NCBI RefSeq assembly: GCF_005503535.1
Contig: NZ_SCNN01000004.1
Location: 310,001 to 374,000 of the forward strand
DNA: 64,000 nucleotides
Direction: 5' to 3'
DNA from: Mesorhizobium comanense
GTDB lineage: Bacteria > Pseudomonadota > Alphaproteobacteria > Rhizobiales > Rhizobiaceae
The notes under the pieces are model-generated. The model had not been told where the DNA came from and made no database searches. It saw only the letters and a list, made by a program, of their open reading frames with translations. The number at the start of each line of letters is the position of its first letter. Position 1 is the stretch's first letter. The position numbers and the translations under genes were made by a program. This document shows, piece by piece, positions 28,375 through 38,601 of this stretch.

Positions 28375-31300
28375 CTATTCGGCGGCTTTCGGGAAGGCGA
28401 CGGCAGGCTCGGCGCCGGCATCCGGACCGGATGCCTCGGCCGACGCGATCTTGCCCTTGCCACGACGGAAGAGGCGGCTGAACCAGCCGCGCCGCGCGCC
28501 GGGCTTGACCTTGGCCCTGGTGAACATCATCAGCATCGAAGGCGTCACCACCAGCGTCAGGATGGTGGCGAAGGACAGGCCGAAGACGATCGCCGATGAC
28601 AGCGATATCCACCATTGCGTCGACGGCGCGTTGATCGTCGTCTCGTGATGGAAGATTTCGAGACCGAGGCCGAAGGCGATCGGTAGCACGCCGAGAATGG
28701 CCGACACCGCGGTCAACACCACGGGACGCGCACGCTCACGGCAGGTCTGCAGCACGGCATCCATCTTATCCCAGCCTTCTTCACGCAGCCGGTCATAGGT
28801 ATCGATCAGCACGATGTTGTTGTTCACCACCACGCCGGCCAATGCGATGACGCCGATGCCCGACATAACGATGCCGAATGTCTCGCCTGTTATCAGCAGG
28901 CCGAGGAACACGCCGATCGTTGCCATGACCACGCAGGACAGCACCAGCCAGACGCTGGTGAACTTGTTGAACTGTGCGAGCAGCACCAGGAAGATCAGGA
29001 AGATCGCCGCGCCGAAGGCCTTGCTCAGGAAGGCGCTGGCCTCTGCGCTGTCCTCGTTCGAGCCGGCCAGCTTCCAGCGTATGCCATTGCCCAGGCCCAT
29101 GTCGGCGACGGCCTTGGTGACCTCCTGCTGCACGGCGGCGACCTGCTCGCCGGCGGCGACGTTGGCCTGCACGACCACGGTGCGGGCGCCGTCGATGCGG
29201 TTGAGGACGCCAACGCTGGGCTTGGCCTTGCGCACGACGAAGTTCGAGATCGGCACCGACCCTTGCGAGGTCTGCACCCTGAGCTCGTCGAGCGTCGACA
29301 GCGTGCGCCGGTCTTCCGGCAGGCGCAGCCTGATGTCGACGGCCTTGTCGGCGCCGGCCGGCCGGTACTCCGAAAGCTTGAGCCCGTTGGTGACGAGTTG
29401 CACGACCGTTCCGACCGAGGTTGGGCTGATGCCGTACTGCGCGGCTTTGGCGCGGTCGACCTCGAGCGCCCAGTCGACGCCGGGTGGCGGCAGGCCGTCG
29501 GAAATGTCGATGACGCCGGGCACCTTGGCGATGCGGGCCGCCACCGCGCGCGCCTTCTCGTCCAGTCCTTTGGGGTCGACGGCCGAAAGCCTGATCTGGA
29601 TCGGCTTGCCGGTCGGCGGGCCGGCCTCGGGCACGCGGACTTCGACATCGACGCCGGGAATGCCGGCCATGACGCCGCGCAGATCGTTCAGGATATCGTT
29701 CGCCGATTTGCGCTCGCGCCAGTCGATGAATTCGTACTGGATGACGCCGACGACGTCTTCGGGCACATCGCCGCCGCCGCCGTCGGACTTGCCGACGCGC
29801 GTATAGACGGACTTCACCCCAGGCCAGCCGAGCAGCCGGTTTTCGGCGATCTTGGTCGCCGTATCCATTTCGGCCAGCGAAAGATTGCCTCGGGCATGCA
29901 CATAGAGCAGGCCGTAGTCGGGCTCCACGCTCGGGAAGAACTCCACGCCGGCGCCGTATTTCGAATAGCCGACGAAGATGCCGGCAAGCAGGATGACGGT
30001 GAGAGCCATGACGGTGATCGGGAAGCGCACCGCCTGCTTGACGACGGCCATGTACCAGCCATCGCGGTTGCCGTCCTCATGGTGCTCCGGCGCCTTGGCG
30101 AAGATCGCTCCGAGCGTCGGGGCGAACACCAGCGCATAGAGCATCGAAGCCGACAGTGTCACGATCAGCGTGATCGGCATGTACTTCATGAAATCGCCGA
30201 TGATGCCGGGCCAGAACAGCAGCGGCGAAAAGGCGGCGATACGGGTCATCGTCGCCGCGATGACCGGACCGGCCATGCGCTTGGCCGCCAGCGCGAAGGC
30301 TTCCTGCTTCGGCATGCCCTCACTCATCCGCCGCTCAGCGAACTCGGTGACGATGATGGCGTCGTCGACCAGCATGCCGACCGCCAGGATCAGGCTGAAC
30401 AGCACGATCATGTTGATCGTGTAGCCCATCATGGCCAGCAGCAGGATGCCGATCAGGAAGGATGACGGAATGGCAAGGCCGATCAGCAGCGAGGCCCGTC
30501 CCGACAGCGCGTAGAGGATGACGATGAACACCAGGATGACGGCGATCATCACGTGGTTCTGCAGGTCGCCGAGCAGCTGATTGACGAAGACCGACTTGTC
30601 CTGCGTGTAGGTGACGTGCATGCCTTCGGGCATTGTCTTGACGAAGGTGTCGGACACTTCCCTCACCTTGGCCAGCGTGTCGATCAGGTTGGCGCCGATG
30701 CGCTTCTTGACCTCGATGGCGATGGCCGGTTTGCCGTTGAGGCGGGTGATCGTCGTGGCGTCGGCGAAGGTCGAGCGGATCGTCGCGATATCCTTGGCCT
30801 GGACAACGGCATTGGGGCCGGCGACCACCGGCAATGCCGCCACATCCTCCGGCGTCTCGATCAGCGACGGCACCTTGACCGCGTATTTGCCTTGCGAGCC
30901 TTCGATGTTTCCAGCCGCGACCAGACTGTTGGAGGCGCCGACGGCGCCGATCAGCTGGTCGAGCTGCAGCCCGTAGGACGACAGCTTCATCGGATCGATG
31001 ACGACTTCGACGAGATCGTCGCGGGAGCCCTGCAACGACCCTTCGAGAACGCCGGGCACTTCCTCGATGCGGTCGCGCAGCTCGCGCGCCGCGGCGGCCA
31101 GCACGCGTTCTGGCAACTCGCCGGACAGGGTGACGACGAGCACCGGGAACTCGGAAATGTTGACCTCGGTGACGACAGGCTCCTCTGCCGCCTGCGGCAG
31201 GTCGGCCTTGGCGTCCTGCACCTTGGAGCGTGTATCCTGCAGCGCGGTGGCCAGATTGGTCTGCGGCTGGAACTCGACCAGCACATAACCGCCGCCCTGG

Positions 31301-31554
31301 AAGGCGGCCGAGCGCATCTCCTTGAGGCCCTTCAGGCTCTTCAGCTTGCTTTCCATCGGCCGCAGCAGAAGACGCTCGGAATCTTCAGGCGAAATGCCTT
31401 GATAGATCAGGCTGACATACATCATCGGAATCGGAACGTCGGGTTCCGCTTCCTTCGGTGTCGACTGATAGGCGACCCAACCTGCGATCAGCAGGAAGAC
31501 CAGGACCGAGATGGTCAGGCGGGCATTGTTGATTGCGAGTCTGACGATATCCAT
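28375..31554 (-). CDS. RND efflux transporter permease
   Basis: A 1059-residue AcrB/HAE-type pump. The N-terminal membrane helix (ISVLVFLLIAGWVAY) is followed by a large periplasmic loop, then helices including TM4 with the proton-relay pair D397-D398 in GMLVDDAIIVTEF; the second half repeats the plan. It works with a periplasmic adaptor (next upstream gene on this strand, 75 bases away) and an outer-membrane channel not encoded here. The sequence most resembles the clade of multidrug pumps with short linkers; substrates are not known. A strong terminator follows. Confidence 0.93.
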   Translation of the reverse strand: MDIVRLAINNARLTISVLVFLLIAGWVAYQSTPKEAEPDVPIPMMYVSLIYQGISPEDSERLLLRPMESKLKSLKGLKEMRSAAFQGGGYVLVEFQPQTNLATALQDTRSKVQDAKADLPQAAEEPVVTEVNISEFPVLVVTLSGELPERVLAAAARELRDRIEEVPGVLEGSLQGSRDDLVEVVIDPMKLSSYGLQLDQLIGAVGASNSLVAAGNIEGSQGKYAVKVPSLIETPEDVAALPVVAGPNAVVQAKDIATIRSTFADATTITRLNGKPAIAIEVKKRIGANLIDTLAKVREVSDTFVKTMPEGMHVTYTQDKSVFVNQLLGDLQNHVMIAVILVFIVILYALSGRASLLIGLAIPSSFLIGILLLAMMGYTINMIVLFSLILAVGMLVDDAIIVTEFAERRMSEGMPKQEAFALAAKRMAGPVIAATMTRIAAFSPLLFWPGIIGDFMKYMPITLIVTLSASMLYALVFAPTLGAIFAKAPEHHEDGNRDGWYMAVVKQAVRFPITVMALTVILLAGIFVGYSKYGAGVEFFPSVEPDYGLLYVHARGNLSLAEMDTATKIAENRLLGWPGVKSVYTRVGKSDGGGGDVPEDVVGVIQYEFIDWRERKSANDILNDLRGVMAGIPGVDVEVRVPEAGPPTGKPIQIRLSAVDPKGLDEKARAVAARIAKVPGVIDISDGLPPPGVDWALEVDRAKAAQYGISPTSVGTVVQLVTNGLKLSEYRPAGADKAVDIRLRLPEDRRTLSTLDELRVQTSQGSVPISNFVVRKAKPSVGVLNRIDGARTVVVQANVAAGEQVAAVQQEVTKAVADMGLGNGIRWKLAGSNEDSAEASAFLSKAFGAAIFLIFLVLLAQFNKFTSVWLVLSCVVMATIGVFLGLLITGETFGIVMSGIGVIALAGVVVNNNIVLIDTYDRLREEGWDKMDAVLQTCRERARPVVLTAVSAILGVLPIAFGLGLEIFHHETTINAPSTQWWISLSSAIVFGLSFATILTLVVTPSMLMMFTRAKVKPGARRGWFSRLFRRGKGKIASAEASGPDAGAEPAVAFPKAAE

Positions 31555-31629
31555 GACTTGTGCCTGCTGTTGCTGCGGGAGTGGCGAAGGGACCTGTCGC
31601 CGGGAAGACCCGGCGCCGGCGCCCCCGCG

Positions 31630-32805
31630 CTACTGCGTCCCGGCGGTGGCTTCGCCGATCAGCTTGTTGATGGTCGCCTGGTCGGCCTCGACCGGCTTGA
31701 CCTCGTCGCCTTCCTTCACCAGTTCCTGACCCGCGACGATGATGCGGGCATCGGCCGGGATCCCGCCTAGCACCAGGCCGGTCGGCGTATCGTCGACCAG
31801 GTCGATCGGGAAGAACGCCACCTTGTTGTCCTTGCCCACGGCACGGATCCCGAGATCGCCCTTGTCGCCGAGCGTCACCACCGAGCGCGGCAGAAGGATC
31901 GCGTCGGTCGGCAGCGCGCTGAGCTGGATTTCGGCCGTCATGCCGGCCGGCACCGAGCCGTCGCCATTGGGGATGGCGACCTCGATGCGAAAGGTGCGTG
32001 TCGCCGACGATGCATCGCGGCTGATGTAGCGCACCGTGCCTTCGACAGTCTGGCCGCTGACCAGCCGCACCGAGGCCTTGTCGCCGAGCTTGAGATAGCC
32101 GAGGTCACGCTCGCTGATCTCGCCGCGCGCGATCACCGGATCAAGCTTGAGGATGGTTGCCACCTCGCCGCCCTGCATAACCGAGCTGCCGAGTTCCACC
32201 GGCACCCTGTCGATGACGCCGTCGAATGGCGCCTTGACTTCGTTGCGGTCAAGCTCGGCCTGCGCGGTATCCAGTTGCGATTGCGCCAGGGTCAGATTGG
32301 AGCGGGCGGTGTCGAGCTGCAGCTTGGGCAAATTGCCTGATTTCATAAGCCGCAGCGACGCGTCCAGTTCGGCCTGGCGCTGCGCGACGAGTTGCTTGGC
32401 ATTGTCGACCATCGAGATCTTTTCCTCGGCGGCGAGCATCAGCACCAGATCGCCGGTCTTGACGTGATCGCCTTGCTTGACCGGCAGTTTGTCGATGACG
32501 CCGGCGACACGTGTTGCAAGCACGGCGCGCTTGTCGGCTTCGGTCAGGCCGGAAATGCGTATGGCGCGCGCATAGGTCTTGCGCGGCGGCGTCACCACGG
32601 CGACGGTGCGCAACGGAGCCTTCGGCTCGGCTTCGGCAGCCTTCGGCTTGGCCGCATCAGGCGCCTTGCCTTGCTCGACTTCGCCCGCCTTGGCCTTGCT
32701 GGCCGCTGCGCTGCCGACCGACGAGAACTCGCCTGTCGCCATCCAGGCCGCGAAACCTATGAGCACAACAATGGCGGCAAGCTTGTGAAACCTGATTTTA
32801 GGCAT
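31630..32805 (-). CDS. RND periplasmic adaptor subunit
   Basis: Membrane-fusion protein of 391 residues. One N-terminal membrane segment (AAIVVLIGFAAWMATG), an Ala/Lys-rich linker, then the biotinyl-lipoyl halves (GVIDKLPVKQGDHVKTGDLV and NEVKAPFDGVIDRVP) flanking a coiled-coil hairpin, then beta-barrel and membrane-proximal domains. It bridges the RND pump to an outer-membrane channel. It is the first gene of a two-gene operon with the pump. No local regulator is encoded next to it. Confidence 0.92.
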   Translation of the reverse strand: MPKIRFHKLAAIVVLIGFAAWMATGEFSSVGSAAASKAKAGEVEQGKAPDAAKPKAAEAEPKAPLRTVAVVTPPRKTYARAIRISGLTEADKRAVLATRVAGVIDKLPVKQGDHVKTGDLVLMLAAEEKISMVDNAKQLVAQRQAELDASLRLMKSGNLPKLQLDTARSNLTLAQSQLDTAQAELDRNEVKAPFDGVIDRVPVELGSSVMQGGEVATILKLDPVIARGEISERDLGYLKLGDKASVRLVSGQTVEGTVRYISRDASSATRTFRIEVAIPNGDGSVPAGMTAEIQLSALPTDAILLPRSVVTLGDKGDLGIRAVGKDNKVAFFPIDLVDDTPTGLVLGGIPADARIIVAGQELVKEGDEVKPVEADQATINKLIGEATAGTQ

Positions 32806-33571
32806 CGTCGTTTTTCCGTTGCGGGTTCGGCCAGCACCGCGCCTCCAGTGCGCGGGCGCGTCGCCGATATGGGTGCGCGCATGACCGTGTTCAAATTGCC
32901 GTGATGGGCGAGCGCGCTTCTACATCAAAGTTGGATCGCAATATAGTCCGAAAGTTGCATCAGCATTGCGTAGCCGGCCAAGGTGTGGCCGTCACGAAAC
33001 TGTTCTCGATCTGCTAAAATACCAGTACAGCGGCCTCGCGGCCGGTTCACAATCTGCGCAGAAGGATCAAGCGCGAACGGCCGATCCGCCATCGCCGGAA
33101 GACCGCGCGAGGCGGTCGGAGAGACGGCCGCCGCGCCGTGCCGAGTTTCCGACCCGGACGCGGGTCTGGCCGACACACCAATTCGGTTTCGGTTAGCCGG
33201 AGAAATCAGGCGCCAGCTTGCATGATCAAAACCAACACATTGGAACTGCTTATAAATCAGCTTGGGGACCACGCTGCTCAATGTTGATCCGGACCAATTA
33301 TTCGACAGGGCAACAAGCGTTTGGAGCGCCGACGCACGCGGCTCCGGCACATCGGGAATAGGCCCTGCCGCCGTTCTACGGAAGGACAGTGGCGACGACG
33401 CCAGCCTCTAAACCCGGCCCGAGCTTCGCCCCATCCACCGGATCAGCGTCAAAGCTTAAGCAGTCGACTTGCGGCAGTACCGCACCGTATACTTCAGCAC
33501 ATCGGTGGCAGCAGGCGTCAGCATGATGAAACATTCCGCACACGCCAAGGTTGTCACCTCGGCGGGCGGCC
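32806..33571. other. Long intergenic region, no gene supported
   Basis: This 766-base stretch separates the RND operon (reading left) from the end of the ModE-like gene. Several short frames are open on both strands, the longest on the minus strand at 32925-33350, but they have no family resemblance, poor codon character and no convincing ribosome-binding sites. Composition is more mixed than in the genes. It may hold decayed genes. No tRNA, terminator or repeat was recognised. Confidence 0.5.
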
Positions 33572-34684
33572 CTAAGCCCATTCCGATTTCCGGAACACCT
33601 CGCCGATGGTCTTGATCGATCCGGCATCCTTCACGCGGTAGCCTGGCAGTTGCGATATGGCGGCATGGAATTCCTCGCCGCGCATGATCGACAGCACCCT
33701 CTGCACGGCTTCGACCTCCAGTATCTGCTTCTTGCAGACGAAGAAATAATCTTCCGTCAGCACCCGCACGAAATCGAGCCCGAACTGCCGCGCCGCGGCC
33801 TCCACGCCGAAGGCCACGTCGGCCAGGTCGCTGGCGACATAGGCGGCGACCGCGGCATGGGTGAACTCGGAATGCTCATAGCCGTTGATGCGCGTGCCAT
33901 CGAGCCCGTGCTGCGCCAGCAATTGCTCGAACAGCAATCGGGTGCCGGAATCCGGATCGCGGTTGACGAAGCGGATCGACGGATCAAGCAGGCGCTCCAG
34001 CGAGGTGATGCCGAGCGGATTGCCGCGCCTGACCATGAGGCCCATTTCACGGGTCACGAAGCTGATGACGCGGTGCATGCTCGGCGTCAGCCAGCCCTTG
34101 CTGGCGGCGATCGCCCGTTTGCGCAACTCGCCCTGCGGCAGATGCAGGCCGGCGAGGTCGCAGCCGTCATGGGCAAGCGAGGCCAGCGAGTTCTGGTTGC
34201 TGATATAGCGGAAGTCGACGCCGATATCGGGCTCGCGGCTGAGTATCTCGCGCAGTTTCGGCACCGCGAAACCGTGGCTGGCATGGACCCGCAGAACCAG
34301 CGGGCCGTGCGGCAGCATCTGGTTGATCTCGGTCTCGAGTTCCTGCGACAGATTCTGCAGCAAGGGCCGCAGCCGCGCCTCCAGCCGCTGCCCGGCCCAG
34401 ACCAGTTTGTCGCCGAACGGCGTCAGACTGGTGCCGCTGCCCTGCTTGCGCACCACCAGCGGCATGTTGAAGAACTCGGACCATTTCTCGATGAGGTTCC
34501 AGGCGTGCCGATAGGAGATGCGCGCCTTGTCGGCTGCGGACGTGATCTTTCCCGTCGCCCGTATCTCGGCGAGGAAATCCAGCATGATCTGCAACGACTG
34601 CGCGTCCTCGCGCCGCCGGAAGCGCCATACCGGATCGATTTCGATCTGGATCACAACCGTCTCCTCCCGGGAAGGGGCTCGCAT
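33572..34684 (-). CDS. ModE-like HTH regulator with periplasmic-binding-protein-like domain
   Basis: A 370-residue regulator. The N-terminal winged HTH of ModE/LysR type covers about 17-100 ([42 protein letters not shown]). The rest is a substrate-binding-protein-like domain (pfam PBP_like type) with [16 protein letters not shown], a typical phosphate/oxyanion-binding turn. In related proteins this domain is found with molybdate regulators. It diverges from the aldehyde dehydrogenase gene across about 200 bases of AT-rich DNA, so it probably controls that operon. Ligand unknown. Confidence 0.82.
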   Translation of the reverse strand: MRAPSREETVVIQIEIDPVWRFRRREDAQSLQIMLDFLAEIRATGKITSAADKARISYRHAWNLIEKWSEFFNMPLVVRKQGSGTSLTPFGDKLVWAGQRLEARLRPLLQNLSQELETEINQMLPHGPLVLRVHASHGFAVPKLREILSREPDIGVDFRYISNQNSLASLAHDGCDLAGLHLPQGELRKRAIAASKGWLTPSMHRVISFVTREMGLMVRRGNPLGITSLERLLDPSIRFVNRDPDSGTRLLFEQLLAQHGLDGTRINGYEHSEFTHAAVAAYVASDLADVAFGVEAAARQFGLDFVRVLTEDYFFVCKKQILEVEAVQRVLSIMRGEEFHAAISQLPGYRVKDAGSIKTIGEVFRKSEWA

Positions 34685-34884
34685 CGGATCATAAATATGA
34701 ACTCACAATCATATCTACGATCAGCCTCAGATAGGAACCATTCTTCATATCTCTGCCTGTTATCATAGGCAATAAATATCATATTCCCAATGATTTGCCG
34801 CGAACGTACGTTCCGTTGCGACAGCGCACGTCGTGGCAGTATCCGCCAGATATGCATTTTGGTTCATATATGGGAAACACTCAC

Positions 34885-36339
34885 ATGCTCACCCGCGCTT
34901 CCGACCAGACGCACAATCTCCTGATCGACGGGCGGCGCGTGTCCGCCTTGTCCGGCCGCACCTTCGACACGGTGAACCCTGCCACGGGCGAAGTGATCGC
35001 CAAGGTCGCCGAGGCGGGTGCCGACGACATCGACGCCGCCGTGCGCTCGGCGCGGGCTGCGTTCGAAGGGCCATGGAAGCGCATGCGCGCCGCCGATCGC
35101 GGCCAGTTGATGCTCAAGCTCGCCGAGCTGATCCGCAGGGACGAGGACGAACTGGTCAGTCTGGAGAGCATCGATTCCGGCAAGCCGGTTTCGGCCATCC
35201 GCCGCCAGGACCTACCCGCGGTCATCGACACGCTGACCTATTACGCAGGCATGGCCGACAAGATAAACGGCCAGGTCATCCCGGCCCGCACCGATGCCTT
35301 GACCTACACGGTGCGCGAACCGCTGGGCGTCGTGGCCGCGATCATCCCGTGGAACTTCCCGCTGATGATCGGCATGTGGAAGATCGCGCCGGCGCTCGCC
35401 TGCGGCTGCACCGTCGTGCTGAAGCCAGCCGAGATCACGCCGCTGACGGCCCTCAAGATCGGCGAACTTGCCCTGGAAGCCGGTTTCCCCGCGGGCGTCC
35501 TCAATGTCGTTCCCGGCTTCGGCAAGGTCGCCGGCCAGGCGCTGGTCGATCACCCCGATGTGGACAAGATCACCTTCACCGGCTCGCCGGTCGTCGGCCG
35601 CCAGATCCTGCAAGGCGCTTCCGGGAATCTGAAGCGGGTCACGCTGGAACTCGGCGGCAAGTCCGCCAACATCATCTTCCCCGACGCTGACCTCGACGCC
35701 GCGGTCAAGGCGGCCGGCTCCGGCATCTTCTTCAACACCGGGCAGGTCTGCTCGGCCGGCTCGCGCATTCTCGCCCATGAATCGGTCTATGACGAGGTCG
35801 TCCAACGCCTCGCCGCGCGTGCCGAATCCACCCGCATCGGCAATCCGCAGGAGACCTCGACGGCGATGGGCCCGCTTGTCTCCGAAGTGCAGATGAAGCG
35901 CGTGCTCGACTATATCGAGATCGGCCGCAAGGAAGGCGCCACGGTGGTCACCGGCGGCAGCCGCCATGGCGATGTCGGCTACTTCGTCAAGCCGACCGTG
36001 TTCGCCGATGTCGAGCACCAGATGCGCATCTCGCAGGAAGAGATCTTCGGGCCAGTCGCGACCGTCATCAAGTTCACCGACGAGGCGGATGCGCTGCGCC
36101 TCGCCAACGGCACCGTCTACAGCCTGGCGGCCGGCGTCTGGAGCAGCGATATCGGACGCGTCCACCGCTTCGCCCGGGAGCTGAAGGCAGGCACGGTCTG
36201 GGTCAATACCTATGGCCCGACCGACATCCGCCTGCCCTGGGGCGGGTCACGCGATTCCGGCTTCGGCCGCGAACACGGCGACGCCGCCATCGAGAACTTC
36301 ACCGAACAGAAGGTCGTCTGGATCCAGACCGGCAAGTGA
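34885..36339 (+). CDS. NAD(P)-dependent aldehyde dehydrogenase
   Basis: A 484-residue ALDH-superfamily enzyme. Active-site residues: N157 in IIPWNFP, general base E255 in LELGGKSAN and nucleophile C289 in TGQVCSAGSR. Sequence style is like betaine-aldehyde/gamma-aminobutyraldehyde types and the ALDH domain of ALDH1L1. The start is uncertain; ATGs at 34852 and 34870 are in frame, but only 34885 has even a weak GGGA upstream. The formyltransferase-like gene follows after about 106 bases on the same strand; together they look like separated halves of 10-formyl-THF dehydrogenase. The phosphopantetheine carrier domain that links the halves in ALDH1L1 is absent. Confidence 0.88.
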   Translation: MLTRASDQTHNLLIDGRRVSALSGRTFDTVNPATGEVIAKVAEAGADDIDAAVRSARAAFEGPWKRMRAADRGQLMLKLAELIRRDEDELVSLESIDSGKPVSAIRRQDLPAVIDTLTYYAGMADKINGQVIPARTDALTYTVREPLGVVAAIIPWNFPLMIGMWKIAPALACGCTVVLKPAEITPLTALKIGELALEAGFPAGVLNVVPGFGKVAGQALVDHPDVDKITFTGSPVVGRQILQGASGNLKRVTLELGGKSANIIFPDADLDAAVKAAGSGIFFNTGQVCSAGSRILAHESVYDEVVQRLAARAESTRIGNPQETSTAMGPLVSEVQMKRVLDYIEIGRKEGATVVTGGSRHGDVGYFVKPTVFADVEHQMRISQEEIFGPVATVIKFTDEADALRLANGTVYSLAAGVWSSDIGRVHRFARELKAGTVWVNTYGPTDIRLPWGGSRDSGFGREHGDAAIENFTEQKVVWIQTGK

Positions 36340-36445
36340 TACGCCCGCCGGCCTGAACCTTCCTATTCCCCAACCAGCCCAACCTTCGCGGCCACCGGTC
36401 GACGAGGGCACGGCGAAACTTTGCCCAGCAACAGGATATCGGATC

Positions 36446-37438
36446 ATGCGTCTTGCAATCATCGGACAGCAGGCCTTCGGCAAAAGTGTGCTTGAGGCCT
36501 TCCTCGCCCGTGGCGATGAAATCGCCGGCGTCTTCTGTGCCCCCGAAAAGCCCGGCTCCAGGCCGGATCCGCTTCGCCTTGCCGCCGAGGAACGCGGGCT
36601 GAAACTGTTCCAGTTGCCGAGCCTCAAGGGCGAGGCCGCCGAGACCGCGCTGCGCGAACTCGATGTTGAGCTGGCTGTGATGGCCTATGTCCTGCAGTTC
36701 GCCCCGCAGACCTTCGTCAACATTCCCAAGCACGGCACCATCCAGTATCACCCCTCGCTGCTGCCGAAATACCGGGGCCCGAGCTCGATCAACTGGCCGC
36801 TGATCAAGGGCGACAGCCAGACCGGCCTGACCATTTTCCGTCCGACCGACGGCCTCGACGAGGGTCCGGTGCTGTTGCAGGTGACGGTTGGCATCGGTCC
36901 GGAAGACACTCTCGCCACGGTCTATTTCGACCGGCTTTTCCCGCTCGGTGTCCAGGCCATGCTCGATGCCGCCGATCTCGTCGTCTCCGGCAGGCACCAG
37001 GAAATCGCCCAGGACGAATCCCAGGCGAGTTATGAAGGCTGGTGCAAGGACGCCGAGGCGAAGATCAACTGGAACAGCCATATCGACACCATCCACAACC
37101 TCATTCGCGGCTGCGATCCGGCGCCCGGCGCCTGGACGACGGTGGATGGCGAGAAAATCCGCCTGTTCGAGGTCAGGAAGCACGTGGCGCGCAAGTTCGC
37201 CGACGTGGTCGGCAAGCCGGGCGAAATCAGCTGGGTCGGCGAGAAGAGCCTGCAGGTCACCGTCCAGGGTGGCAATCTGGAAATCTTCAAGGTGCGCACC
37301 GAGGCCGGAGCAAAGATGTCCGGCGCCGAGTTCGCGAAGTCGAAGGGCCTGCTGGCCGGTTCGAAACTGGGAACCGACGCCCCTGCTGCAAAGCCTGCAG
37401 CCCCCGCCAAGGCCGAGAAGGACGTCGCCGACGCCTGA
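36446..37438 (+). CDS. Formyltetrahydrofolate hydrolase/formyltransferase-like protein
   Basis: A 330-residue protein with the formyl-transferase fold plus FMT_C-like domain. Catalytic residues H102 (YHPSLLPKYRG) and D138 (DGLDEG) match His and Asp of methionyl-tRNA formyltransferase and of the hydrolase domain of ALDH1L1. Two positions before His, where true transferases have Asn, there is Gln; ALDH1L1 also lacks that Asn. The segments PSSINWPLIKGD and AKINWNSHIDTIHNLIRG are strikingly ALDH1L1-like. It follows an aldehyde dehydrogenase gene. The C-terminus has a low-complexity Ala/Lys tail. It is unlikely to be the housekeeping fmt, which normally follows def. Confidence 0.78.
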   Translation: MRLAIIGQQAFGKSVLEAFLARGDEIAGVFCAPEKPGSRPDPLRLAAEERGLKLFQLPSLKGEAAETALRELDVELAVMAYVLQFAPQTFVNIPKHGTIQYHPSLLPKYRGPSSINWPLIKGDSQTGLTIFRPTDGLDEGPVLLQVTVGIGPEDTLATVYFDRLFPLGVQAMLDAADLVVSGRHQEIAQDESQASYEGWCKDAEAKINWNSHIDTIHNLIRGCDPAPGAWTTVDGEKIRLFEVRKHVARKFADVVGKPGEISWVGEKSLQVTVQGGNLEIFKVRTEAGAKMSGAEFAKSKGLLAGSKLGTDAPAAKPAAPAKAEKDVADA

Positions 37439-37470
37439 TCGCCATGCAATGACAGCGGGCGCCGGCGGGC

Positions 37471-38601
37471 TCAGGCCCGGCGGCGCTCGGCTTCCGGATT
37501 CTTGCGTACGGCGAGGAATTCCTTCACCCGCCGACCGGGTGCGGGACCGCGCACCGGCTTGAAGCCGTCATCGAGCTCGCCGGAGAGATCAAGCGTCGGC
37601 CGCTTGCCGACGGCATCGTAATTCTCTTCCAGCCAATCGCTGGCGGCGGTGCGGCCAAGATCCCTGAGATAGCTCAGGAAAGCCCATTCGGCATTCACCT
37701 TCGACGACGCCGACAGATCCTTGAACGCCTCGTCGGCATCGATACGGTGCATGCGGATGTCGCGATATTCGCCGCGCGGCAGGCGGCCGGCGGCGATCAG
37801 TTCCTTGACGAAGGCGATCGAGCGGAATTCGCGCAGCAGTCCCGCGTTGAAGGTGATCTCGTCGATGCGGTTCTGGATCTCGTTGGCGCTTCTGGGCGTG
37901 CCTTCGCGCACCACCGGGTTGATCTGCACCAGGAGAACATCCTCGGTCGCCGCCGTCTTGAAGAACGGATAGAGCGCCGGATTGCCGCCATAGCCTCCGT
38001 CCCAGTAGGGCACGCCCTTGATCTCGACGGCGCGGAAGAGCTGCGGCAGGCAGGCCGAGGCCATCACCGTGTCGAGGTCGATCTCGCCATCGGAGAACAC
38101 ACGCAACTGCCCTGTCTCGACATTGGTGGCGGAGATGAACAGTTCCATCGACTTGCAGGCGCGGACATTGCCGAAATCGATCTGCTGCTGGACCACGTCG
38201 CGCAGCGGATTGAGCCCGAGCGGGTTGGCGACATAGGGCGAGAACACCCGCGACATGGTGTCGAAGAAGACGTAGCCCGGCGTGTTCTCGATCGACCAGT
38301 TGCCCCAGGCGACATCCCAAGGCATGCGCTGCACCGGGCTGAACCGGCCTTTCGCCGCCACGGCGCGCCAGAAATCCTCCAGCTTCCGCCGCGCGCCGTC
38401 GACGCCGCCGCGCATGAACCCATCGGCCAGCGCCACCGCGTTCATGGCGCCGGCGCTGGTGCCGGACACCGCGGCGATCTCCAGCCTGCCATCCTCCAGC
38501 AGGCGGTCGAGCACGCCCCAGGAGAAGGCGCCATGCGAGCCGCCTCCCTGAAGCGCGATGTTGATCTTCTTCTTTTCCTCCGCCTTGCCGTTCTTGGTCA
38601 T
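37471..38601 (-). CDS. Patatin-like phospholipase
   Basis: A 376-residue patatin-family serine hydrolase. Oxyanion motif GGGSHGAFSWG (about 19-29), nucleophile S49 in GTSAG and catalytic D201 in DGGYGG form the Ser-Asp dyad. No signal peptide is visible, so it is cytoplasmic. Patatins act on acyl-glycerol lipids. A rhizobial subgroup is found near hydroxybutyrate metabolism genes. A palindrome like the PhaR operators of this window lies about 70 bases before the start, hinting at a role in polyhydroxybutyrate turnover. That link is inference. Confidence 0.87.
   Translation of the reverse strand: MTKNGKAEEKKKINIALQGGGSHGAFSWGVLDRLLEDGRLEIAAVSGTSAGAMNAVALADGFMRGGVDGARRKLEDFWRAVAAKGRFSPVQRMPWDVAWGNWSIENTPGYVFFDTMSRVFSPYVANPLGLNPLRDVVQQQIDFGNVRACKSMELFISATNVETGQLRVFSDGEIDLDTVMASACLPQLFRAVEIKGVPYWDGGYGGNPALYPFFKTAATEDVLLVQINPVVREGTPRSANEIQNRIDEITFNAGLLREFRSIAFVKELIAAGRLPRGEYRDIRMHRIDADEAFKDLSASSKVNAEWAFLSYLRDLGRTAASDWLEENYDAVGKRPTLDLSGELDDGFKPVRGPAPGRRVKEFLAVRKNPEAERRRA

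Noticed and set aside
32925..33350. Minus-strand frame of about 140 codons in the long gap
   Set aside because: No ribosome-binding site, no domain, and amino acid composition unlike proteins of the window. Left as uncertain intergenic.
36446..37438. Calling this gene the housekeeping fmt
   Set aside because: The Asn two residues before the catalytic His is missing, the neighbours are not def or truB, and the sequence is closer to ALDH1L1.
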